From positions 1 to 64,000 of IMG/VR virus record IMGVR_UViG_3300033141_004862: a stretch of DNA of 64,000 bases. The stretch is one strand, 5' to 3'. Positions 21,177-28,607 of the stretch are shown in pieces. The notes beneath the pieces were generated by a model, which was not told the origin of the DNA, did not search any database, and saw only the letters and a program-made list of their open reading frames with translations. Position 1 is the stretch's first letter. Each line of letters starts with the position of its first letter. The stretch comes from a virus. Made by a program: the position numbers and the translations under genes.

Positions 21177-24042
21177 GATGGCGATGGGCAACATCCGCAC
21201 GAAGGTCGTACACTTCGACCATCCCGTCGAGGAGGAGGCGATAAAGAGGGCGTTGACCTTCGTCGTCCCGAACTTCTGGTTTATGAAGTCGTACAGGAAT
21301 CGCGTCTGGGATGGCACCTACTCGTTCTACAACCGCTATTCCCGCACCTTTCCGACGGGACTGCTGAACGTGTTTCCGAGCAAGATCAAGGACCGCCTCA
21401 AGATAACCGACTGTAGGAAGAAGCCCGAGGGACTTGAACTCGGGGAGCCAACACTACGGGGAATCGTCCTCCGAGACTATCAGATCGAGGCCATCAACGA
21501 GGCAATCAGGAAAGAACGGTGCATCATCCAGTCCCCTACAAACGCAGGGAAGGCTCTCCCTGTGGATGCTAAGGTTTACACCCCGCACGGACCTGTGCGG
21601 ATGGGCGATGTTAGGGTGGGAGACATCGTATGCACGCCCTCTGGCGGCGTAGCTACCGTAGTCGGGGTCTTTCCGCAGGGAATGGTCCCCGTCTACAGGA
21701 TAACATTCAGAAACGGGGACTCCGTTGAAAGCACGGCGGACCATTTGTGGAAAATTGGAAGCAGGGTTAACGGGGTTCGCCCCAAGGTTGTTCGACTAGC
21801 AGATATTATGGGGAATTATCTGTCTCCTTCTGGGCGACCTGTTTATCAGATTTACCCTTCTGAGTGTGTGGCTTTTCGGTTTCGTCCTGTTGATATTCCT
21901 CCGTATCTGATGGGTGTTCTGCTCGGAAACGGAAAGTTGTCTGGATCAATCGTTATTTCTAATGCTGACGAAGAGTTGTTGGGTCGTGTGAAAGAGCTCC
22001 TCCTAGCCGATTATAGGCTCAGATACGATAGGGGCTGTGATTATCTTCTAACTAGGTCCCACGCCTCCGTTGCTCATGATTCTAGGGGACATCTCTGTGA
22101 GAACTACTACGTTGAGGCCCTTAAGAGGTATGGACTTTGGGGGAAACGAGCCGAGGAGAAGTTTGTTCCTGACGACTACAAGTACAACGACGCCCCGCAC
22201 CGCATTGCGCTCCTCCAGGGATTAATGGACACGGATGGCTATGCTCAGGGCGGGAAGAGGGGCATTGAATTCTGCTCCTGCTCTAAACGTTTGGCTATGG
22301 ATGTGAAGGAGTTGGTTGAATCTCTCGGAGGAGTAGCCCGGTTCAGGTCGAAGATTCCGTCTTATCTGTATGGCGGAGAAAAGCATCTCGGTCGTAGGGC
22401 TTTTACAGTCACCATCAGCGGCGACTTGGCGCACAATCTTTTTAGCATCTCACGCAAGCGCAATAAGGTCCTGGTTGGCAATAAGCATCAGTCGAGGGTT
22501 ATTACGAAAATTGAGCCTGTTGGGGAGAAGGAATGTCAGTGTCTTTACGTAGACTCTCCGGAACATATGTACGTCACTGATCATTGCGTTCCTACCCATA
22601 ATACGGAGATGGGAGCGGGGATAATGAAGGTTCTGCGCCACCTTAGAATCCTCTGGCTTATCCACAGAGGCGATCTCATGTACCAAACAAAGGAACGCCT
22701 CGAGCACAGGCTTGGAGAACCCGTAGGCGTCATCCATCGAGACAAATTGGACATCAGACGTGTCAACGTCGCCATGGTGCAAACCTTATACAAGAGGCTG
22801 AGGTCGAAGGGAAAGCAAAAGCAGACGAAAGTGTGGCTCAAGGACTTTCTGATGAATCACGTCGACGTAATGATCCTCGATGAATGTCTGGACGGACAAA
22901 CCCAAGTGGCGACGCCGAAAGGAGAGGTCGCACTCCAAACTTTGAGAGCTGGCGATGAGGTGCTCACGCCAGACGGCAAAGTGGCAAGAGTGCGAAGGAT
23001 ATGGAAAACGAGAAAACCAGCCTTCCTCTTTCGGGTCAAAGGACAGCACAGATATCTCATCGCATCAAAAGACCACGTTGTCAAAACTCCCGATGGCCTG
23101 AAGGAAATCGGACAGGCGAAACGACTGACGCTCGGAATCACTGGAGTCAAACGAAAGCGAGAGAAACTCTTCCAACGAACAGTGGAACTTCGACAACCCA
23201 TCCCGCTGGGTGTGCGAGACCTATACGACATCGAAATCGACAGCCACGAACATCTCTTCGTAGCCAACGGCTTCATAGTTTCCAACTGCCACCATACAAG
23301 CTCGACAAGCTGGAGGACAATCGCCAAGTCCTGCAATGCCTTCTACAGATACGGGCTTTCCGCCACTCCGTTGATGCGAGAGGAAATCCAAAACCTGTGG
23401 CTTATCGGCATGACGGGAGAGGAAATCAAAACTGTCACGAATCGAGATCTCATCAGACGCGGCATCTCGGCCCGTCCCCGAATTGTCAGAATCAAGAACT
23501 GGGTTAACACTGCAGGTCGAGAATACAGAGGAGCCTACAAGGTAGGCGTCGAGTTGAACGAAAAGCGAAACCAAACCATCGCAGGCTTGATGAGGTTGCA
23601 CAAACGACGAAATGAGCCTATACTCGTCCTCGTCAACACAATACGACATGGAAACGCAATCAAGGCCATCGCACCCCCGGGGACGGTCTTCCTGTCGGGA
23701 CTCGAAACGAGCGAATACAGGGTGGCCGCTTTGAGGAATCTCAAACGTGGAATCATCAAGACACTGATAGCAACGCCGATTTTTGACGAGGGAATCGACG
23801 CGCCGATCGTCAGAGCTATGGTGCTAGGAGGAGCAGGAAAGTCGCACATGCGCCTACTTCAAAGAATAGGACGCGGGATGCGTCGAAAGCCCTCGGGCGA
23901 AAACGTCGTCACCATCTACGACTTCGAGGACAAGGGAGACAAGTATCTCGAAGGGCACAGCATCTACAGACTGAAGCTCTACCAAAACGAAGGATTCGAC
24001 GTGATCCCGACAACGATACAATTCGAAAGGGGAAATGAATGA
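21169..24042 (+). CDS. SF2 DNA helicase (UvsW-like) with two inteins
   Basis: 957 residues as read; 473 after removing two inteins (129-478 and 573-706). Exteins: N-terminal domain, Walker A SPTNAGK/T, motif II LDE/CHH (DECH box), motif III GLSATP, motif VI QRIGRGMRRK. Size and order fit T4 UvsW/RadD-type helicases that process branched DNA and start recombination-dependent replication. Start ATG 21169 overlaps the primase; the in-frame 21124 start lies inside it. Both inteins sit at catalytic motifs, so the helicase is inactive until both splice. Confidence 0.92.
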   Translation: MIKMAMGNIRTKVVHFDHPVEEEAIKRALTFVVPNFWFMKSYRNRVWDGTYSFYNRYSRTFPTGLLNVFPSKIKDRLKITDCRKKPEGLELGEPTLRGIVLRDYQIEAINEAIRKERCIIQSPTNAGKALPVDAKVYTPHGPVRMGDVRVGDIVCTPSGGVATVVGVFPQGMVPVYRITFRNGDSVESTADHLWKIGSRVNGVRPKVVRLADIMGNYLSPSGRPVYQIYPSECVAFRFRPVDIPPYLMGVLLGNGKLSGSIVISNADEELLGRVKELLLADYRLRYDRGCDYLLTRSHASVAHDSRGHLCENYYVEALKRYGLWGKRAEEKFVPDDYKYNDAPHRIALLQGLMDTDGYAQGGKRGIEFCSCSKRLAMDVKELVESLGGVARFRSKIPSYLYGGEKHLGRRAFTVTISGDLAHNLFSISRKRNKVLVGNKHQSRVITKIEPVGEKECQCLYVDSPEHMYVTDHCVPTHNTEMGAGIMKVLRHLRILWLIHRGDLMYQTKERLEHRLGEPVGVIHRDKLDIRRVNVAMVQTLYKRLRSKGKQKQTKVWLKDFLMNHVDVMILDECLDGQTQVATPKGEVALQTLRAGDEVLTPDGKVARVRRIWKTRKPAFLFRVKGQHRYLIASKDHVVKTPDGLKEIGQAKRLTLGITGVKRKREKLFQRTVELRQPIPLGVRDLYDIEIDSHEHLFVANGFIVSNCHHTSSTSWRTIAKSCNAFYRYGLSATPLMREEIQNLWLIGMTGEEIKTVTNRDLIRRGISARPRIVRIKNWVNTAGREYRGAYKVGVELNEKRNQTIAGLMRLHKRRNEPILVLVNTIRHGNAIKAIAPPGTVFLSGLETSEYRVAALRNLKRGIIKTLIATPIFDEGIDAPIVRAMVLGGAGKSHMRLLQRIGRGMRRKPSGENVVTIYDFEDKGDKYLEGHSIYRLKLYQNEGFDVIPTTIQFERGNE
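21553..22602 (+). mobile_element. Class 3-type intein with LAGLIDADG endonuclease in helicase Walker A
   Basis: 350 residues between K of NAGK and T of TEMG. First residue is Ala (ALPVDAKVY), not Cys or Ser. The three class 3 marks are visible: Trp in block B (TADHLW), Cys in block F (CLYVDSPEHMYV) and Thr in block G (VPTHN), with Thr as +1 residue. LAGLIDADG motifs are YLMGVLLGNGKL and LLQGLMDTDGY. Its middle (about 21790-22500) is more AT-rich than the exteins. Confidence 0.88.
22885..23286 (+). other. Mini-intein (134 aa) in helicase motif II
   Basis: Starts with Cys (CLDGQTQVATPKGEV) inside LDECHH, block B is SKDHVVKT, block F VRDLYDIEIDSHEHLFV, and it ends IVSN with Cys +1. No endonuclease. 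The penultimate residue is Ser in place of the usual His. At 134 residues it is about as small as natural inteins get. Its base composition matches the host gene, unlike most inteins here. Confidence 0.88.
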
Positions 24043-24096
24043 ACGGTTTTACACCGAACAAGGCACTAAGATTTTCAACGAAAGGAGGTGCTCTGA

Positions 24097-24510
24097 ATGT
24101 CTAAGGCGCAAGGTTTTCCACCCGGCTTCCGGCCGTTCACCCGGAAAGACAAACAAAAACTCCCGGGGCAGCACGTGAAGATGCCAACGCTCACCGTCTC
24201 AAGGGCCGGATACCTCATCCTAAACGCTCCTGCAGCGGCACTCGTTTGGGGGAAAGAGGGAAAGAACAGGGCGTGCGCAATCGCTTACAATCCATCCACT
24301 TCTCAGTTGGCCATCAGGCCCGAACGCAAACACCTGAAGCCGCCCGATACGTACAAAGTGGTACCCACAGGTCCGTACCGGAGACATGGGACGATCGGAT
24401 TCAAGACGCTATCTCGGGTATGGAACATACCCCTGAGCGGACGTCGGTTTTCGTGTGTGTGGGATGAAGAGCGGAAGCTATTGCTCGCCGACCTCTCTAA
24501 GCCGTTGTAA
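24097..24510 (+). CDS. Hypothetical beta-rich protein, paralogue of 6929-7360
   Basis: 137 residues. Shares the TLTVSRAGYL...AYNP...IRP...GTIGFKTL...DLSKP order with the earlier gene. GAAAGGAGG ribosome site. Probably a small DNA- or protein-binding fold; unknown. Confidence 0.6.
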   Translation: MSKAQGFPPGFRPFTRKDKQKLPGQHVKMPTLTVSRAGYLILNAPAAALVWGKEGKNRACAIAYNPSTSQLAIRPERKHLKPPDTYKVVPTGPYRRHGTIGFKTLSRVWNIPLSGRRFSCVWDEERKLLLADLSKPL

Positions 24511-24608
24511 GGCGGTAGACGTCGTGCGACTTGCGAAGCCTCTCAATACCAACACCCATGGGTATTCTGGACCAAAACGCCGAGGAGTTGGGGATTCGCT
24601 CCAGGAAT

Positions 24609-24633
24609 CCCCTTACTCTTATAGAGTAAGGGG
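24609..24633. terminator. Perfect 11-bp hairpin after 24097-24510
   Basis: CCCCTTACTCT, loop TAT, AGAGTAAGGGG. No U-run follows on either strand; instead a purine-only tract (about 24643-24690). It may be a factor-dependent terminator or RNA-processing site. Confidence 0.55.
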
Positions 24634-24718
24634 ATTACCTTAAAGAAAGAAAGAAAGAAAAAGAGAAGAAAGAGAAGAAAGGGAGAAGTGTTCCTTTTTC
24701 TTGTTCTCTTACATGGGT

Positions 24719-24751
24719 CTTCTACTTCGTAGAAGGACGCCGCTGGCGTCC
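24719..24751. other. Two adjacent perfect hairpins
   Basis: CTTCTAC-TTC-GTAGAAG (24719-24735) and GGACGCC-GCT-GGCGTCC (24735-24751), just upstream of a two-part promoter. Likely the 3' structure of the upstream transcript; no U-run. Confidence 0.5.
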
Positions 24752-24757
24752 GGGGAG

Positions 24758-24788
24758 ATGAAATTCTCGGCTTGGTGACAATACTTAT
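24758..24788 (+). promoter_or_regulatory. Two-part phage promoter
   Basis: ATGAAA (24758-24763), 17-base spacer ending GGTGACA, ATACTTAT. Drives the DnaB operon. Confidence 0.7.
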
Positions 24789-24807
24789 GACGAAGCGGGA
24801 AGGAAGA

Positions 24808-25596
24808 ATGCCTTTGAAACGGCGAGAGATGATCGAGATTCTCAGAGTCAAATCGCTTTACGAAACCAAGGTGCGTGATCTCACCGGATGGGGCCGCACG
24901 TTTTCCATTTCGGAGAGCGAAAAGGTAGGAGCCCGGAATCTCCGGTACCTCCAGCGGATTAACAGTAAGTGCAAGGCGAGGGGAATAGACGTCAGAGACT
25001 TTCTGAGCGTCATCTTCCATCAGCTCAAGTGGCCTTACGTGACGGTCGATGGGAGAAAGCTGGCGTATCCGTACCTCTCCTTTCTCCAGAGCGACAAGAC
25101 CTTTGACATCTACAGACGCAAACGCCGGGCACTCCGAACCCTGTTCGGAAACCCAGAGGTCGCCAAAGACGTTATCAAGGCCCACCATCCATCGGTGTAC
25201 GACACAAGGTTTGCAAATTGCTTCTACGAGGGATTCACAATTCTTTGGAACTACAATGAGGAGGTAGGATGGAGATTCATCAACGACCCCCTCCGTCTTT
25301 TTGAAATCTTTTTGGCTTGGAGACAGACGTTCACACCCGAATTCTTAGCAACCCATTCCAAGTTCGAGGCCGTCCTCGACTTGAAAGATGAGGAGATCAG
25401 CGAAAGCGACAGGGAACTGAAGATTTTCCTGGTCGAGTACACCAAACGTATCTTCAAACGTATGAACGTCTCCTTCACATATCGAAGGGCGTTGAAGAGG
25501 GCGAGGAAGTCCGTAATGGAGAGGGAGCTAAGAATGGTTGAGCAGCTTAACAAACAGAAGAGGAATTGGAGGCGGGTATGGGACCTGTTGAGTTAG
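24808..25596 (+). CDS. Hypothetical protein upstream of DnaB
   Basis: 262 residues, basic and mostly helical, no recognisable domain. Start 24808 follows GGGAAGGAAG; in-frame 24787 and 24772 overlap the promoter. It overlaps the DnaB start and shares its operon, so a helicase-loader or replication role is possible by context only. Confidence 0.6.
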   Translation: MPLKRREMIEILRVKSLYETKVRDLTGWGRTFSISESEKVGARNLRYLQRINSKCKARGIDVRDFLSVIFHQLKWPYVTVDGRKLAYPYLSFLQSDKTFDIYRRKRRALRTLFGNPEVAKDVIKAHHPSVYDTRFANCFYEGFTILWNYNEEVGWRFINDPLRLFEIFLAWRQTFTPEFLATHSKFEAVLDLKDEEISESDRELKIFLVEYTKRIFKRMNVSFTYRRALKRARKSVMERELRMVEQLNKQKRNWRRVWDLLS

Positions 25597-28154
25597 ATTC
25601 GATGGTCATACCATCGGATTTTCAATTGGAAGTGCTCGGGTATCTGGTCAGGGACAAGGAAGTGTTAGCAAGGTTTGTGGAGATAGTGACGGAGTCGAAT
25701 TTTGAAAACCCCGTTCATCGGGCAATCTACTCCATAGTTCGCCGTCATTTCCTGGAGTACCTCGTGCCACCGACACGAAAAACGTTGGAGCGCGAACTTG
25801 ATGCGTTCCTCCGGGAGGCGGGGGGCGAACAGATTGTTCCAACGCAAACCTTCTGGGCGGAGGTTGACAAGGTTTACAGGGTACGGATCGAGGAACGGGG
25901 CTACGTTATAGACAAGGTGACGAAGTATCTCCTTCGTCACGCGTTGGGACGACTGGGGGAGCGGGCGATCGCCGCCGCCCGTTCCGAGGATGCAGATACG
26001 AGGGCGGTCACGACAGAGATAGACTCCTTCTACACCCTTCAGTCGGGAGGCGTGGCACAGAGGATGGAGTTTCTCTTTCAAGATCTTGCCCAGCGCGTGA
26101 GAGAAAGTCCCGCGACGCACAAAATTCCAACGGGACTCAGAAACTTCGACAGAGTCCTGGGAGGCGGCCTGGATAGAGGGGAGTTGGGCATCATGTTGGC
26201 ACCTACGGGATGGGGAAAATGTATGCCCGCAGGGACGCTTGTTGCAATGGCCGACGGCACCTTCAAAAGGATAGAGAAGGTAGAGAGCGGAGACAGGATC
26301 GTCTCGATCGACCCAGAGACATTCCGACAGACAATAGACACTGTGGTCGTGTCTAAGAGTAACGGACTGAAGGAGACTTTCAGAGTGACGCTTGAAGGAG
26401 GACACGAGGTGACAGCCACGGGCAACCACCCATTTCTGACAGGAAGCGGGTTCCGACCTCTCAGAGACCTGGGGAAGGGCGAAATGGTGGGCGTTGTTGC
26501 TCGTTACGATGTACTGGAACCGTCCTCGCAACCATTGACGGACAACGAGGTGAAGTTCCTGGCCTATTACATGGCGGAAGGCGGCTCGACGGGTACAGTT
26601 CTCAACTTCTGGTCGTCCGACGAGCGGGTGTTGGATGAATATTGTGAGTGTGCTGAAGCGTTTCCAGACACGGAGACGGTCAGAAGGGAGGAGAAACCAG
26701 GGCTCGTCAGAGTTGCAGTTAGAAAACCAGGAAGATGGGAGCCGAGATGGAAGAGGTGTGGCGCTGCAGAATTTCTCGCCTCGCTTGGGGCTCTGGGATG
26801 GCCGTCGAAGAAGGTGCCAGACGACATTTTCAGATGTGACAGCAGACAGGTGGGGCTGTTTCTAAGTAGAGTTTTTGGGTGCGACGGATGGGTGGACGAG
26901 TCGAAAGGGACGGTTGAGATAGCGTCGGCTTCTAAGGCGTTTGCCTATCAGCTTCGGAGGCTCCTTCTTAGACTTGGTATCTACAGCAGAATTCATTTTC
27001 ATGAGTCCACGCTCGGCATCAAGAGTTTTGATGCGTGGCGACTGTCCGTGAGTGGGCGTGGCAACATCCTACGGTTTGCGGAGCGAGTGGGAATGTTTGG
27101 AAAGGAAGAAAAGCTGGAAAAGGTGAGGAAGAAAGCGGAACAAAGGAACGAAAAGGACCATAACGATAGGTTGCCGTTCACGTGGGATACGGACAGGAGT
27201 CGAGACAGGCGGGAGGGCCACATATCGAGGTATGCTGCTAACAGGCTCGGCTATGTTGGGCCGCACCTCAGGCGAGCAGTTGGAGCGGGGCAGGTTCGAT
27301 GGGAGAAGGTGAGATCAATTGAGACGAAGGGAATGACGGAAACGTTCAATTTGCAGACGGAGAAGTATCACACGTTTGTAGCAGAGGACATCTACGTCCA
27401 CAACTCATTTTTTCTTATAACGGTGGGGTCGCACGCCGTACAACGCAGGCACAACGTCCTCCATTTCACGCTGGAGCTGTCTCGGTCAAAGGTGATCGCA
27501 CGCTATGAGTCTTTCCACACCAAGATTCCCCGCTCGAGAGTGCTCGAGACGGACGATATGCTCAGGCGAGTGGAGAATAGGTTGCGAAGGACGCAGCGGC
27601 TCGTAAGGCCTGCCGACGTCCTTGTTATCGAATATCCAACACGAAACCTGACCGTCGACGGGATAAGGGCCGCGATAACGCAGGTTTCCCTTGTCAAGGG
27701 ATTCAATCCCGACCTAGTCATCGTGGATTATGCGGACATCATACGACCGACAAAAGAGGACAGGTTTGACACCATGTACGAGATTCAGAAGTCGATTTTC
27801 GAACGGCTTCGGGGCATCGCACAGGAGTTTCAGGTGCCGATTTGGACAGGTTCCCAAACGACGAGAAAGGCGTTGACGAAACGCACCATAACAATCGCCG
27901 ACATAGCGGAATCGTTTGGAAAGGCGCAGGTTGCGGATGTAGTCGCCGCTATCTGCGAAACCGCAGATGAGCGGATGAGGAACGAGGGGCGATTCTACCT
28001 TGACAAAGTGCGGGAGGCTCCGGGACACGTGACGATACCCATGCGAAAACGGTTTGACATAAGTAGGTTTGAGGAAATCGAGGACGCCCATCCGCAGGAG
28101 GTTAGACCATCCGAGGTTGAGTACGAGGAGGGAGACTCGGAGGTGCCTTTTTGA
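25578..28154 (+). CDS. dnaB: Replicative DNA helicase DnaB-like, with one intein
   Basis: 858 residues as read, 463 after splicing. N-terminal DnaB-type helical domain, a linker, then RecA-like core: PTGLRNFDRVLGGG, Walker A APTGWGK/S interrupted by the intein at 215-609, H1a LELSR, Walker B LVIVDYADII, H3 WTGSQTTR, and H4 ADIAESFGKAQVAD. Hexameric 5'-3' helicase of the replication fork. ATG 25578 chosen for GGAGG before it (TTG 25566 rejected). Overlaps the gene before it. Confidence 0.9.
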   Translation: MGPVELDSMVIPSDFQLEVLGYLVRDKEVLARFVEIVTESNFENPVHRAIYSIVRRHFLEYLVPPTRKTLERELDAFLREAGGEQIVPTQTFWAEVDKVYRVRIEERGYVIDKVTKYLLRHALGRLGERAIAAARSEDADTRAVTTEIDSFYTLQSGGVAQRMEFLFQDLAQRVRESPATHKIPTGLRNFDRVLGGGLDRGELGIMLAPTGWGKCMPAGTLVAMADGTFKRIEKVESGDRIVSIDPETFRQTIDTVVVSKSNGLKETFRVTLEGGHEVTATGNHPFLTGSGFRPLRDLGKGEMVGVVARYDVLEPSSQPLTDNEVKFLAYYMAEGGSTGTVLNFWSSDERVLDEYCECAEAFPDTETVRREEKPGLVRVAVRKPGRWEPRWKRCGAAEFLASLGALGWPSKKVPDDIFRCDSRQVGLFLSRVFGCDGWVDESKGTVEIASASKAFAYQLRRLLLRLGIYSRIHFHESTLGIKSFDAWRLSVSGRGNILRFAERVGMFGKEEKLEKVRKKAEQRNEKDHNDRLPFTWDTDRSRDRREGHISRYAANRLGYVGPHLRRAVGAGQVRWEKVRSIETKGMTETFNLQTEKYHTFVAEDIYVHNSFFLITVGSHAVQRRHNVLHFTLELSRSKVIARYESFHTKIPRSRVLETDDMLRRVENRLRRTQRLVRPADVLVIEYPTRNLTVDGIRAAITQVSLVKGFNPDLVIVDYADIIRPTKEDRFDTMYEIQKSIFERLRGIAQEFQVPIWTGSQTTRKALTKRTITIADIAESFGKAQVADVVAAICETADERMRNEGRFYLDKVREAPGHVTIPMRKRFDISRFEEIEDAHPQEVRPSEVEYEEGDSEVPF
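26220..27404 (+). mobile_element. Intein with LAGLIDADG endonuclease in DnaB Walker A
   Basis: 395 residues. Starts CMPAGTLVAMADGT after GWGK, block B ATGNHPFLTG, endonuclease motifs LAYYMAEGG and LFLSRVFGCDGWV, ends KYHTFVAEDIYVHN with Ser +1. All canonical class 1 residues present. Confidence 0.92.
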
Positions 28155-28184
28155 TGAAACTTCTGTTTTGGTGACAATACATAG
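28154..28184 (+). promoter_or_regulatory. Two-part phage promoter
   Basis: ATGAAA (28154-28159) overlapping the dnaB stop, 17-base spacer ending GGTGACA, ATACATAG. Drives the polymerase operon. Confidence 0.68.
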
Positions 28185-28214
28185 TAAGACCAGAGAGAGA
28201 TAAGGAGATTAACG

Positions 28215-28607
28215 ATGGACGAGAAGCAAGAGGAAAAAATCAAACTCTTGGCAAAGGCAGCGGGATTCATGGCGATCCCTGACGCCGATCAATTGGCATC
28301 GTTCGCTGCAGGCGTTGAGGCGGCCGTCATCGCCGTTCTCAAAATACTCGGATTCGACCTGTCGAATTGGGGGTGCGGTGAGGAAATCGAGGAGGTGCTG
28401 ACAAAAGGTGCAGTCGATGTGCTGTGTCTGCTCAGACAGGCCGAGGAGATTAGGGATGCGCGGGTTAAGAGGACGTCCGCGAGGTTCCTGGCGTTTCGAC
28501 ACGACAGGTTGAAGGCGTTTCTGGCGGCCTACAAAGCGACACGGGCCAAGGTTGATTTCGACCTCGACGCACTGCTCATAAAGCCGGAGAAGGGAAGAGA
28601 AAATTGA
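28215..28607 (+). CDS. Hypothetical helical protein
   Basis: 130 residues, helical. AAGGAG ribosome site; ATGA-coupled to the polymerase gene. Not recognised; could be a polymerase accessory by position. Confidence 0.6.
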   Translation: MDEKQEEKIKLLAKAAGFMAIPDADQLASFAAGVEAAVIAVLKILGFDLSNWGCGEEIEEVLTKGAVDVLCLLRQAEEIRDARVKRTSARFLAFRHDRLKAFLAAYKATRAKVDFDLDALLIKPEKGREN

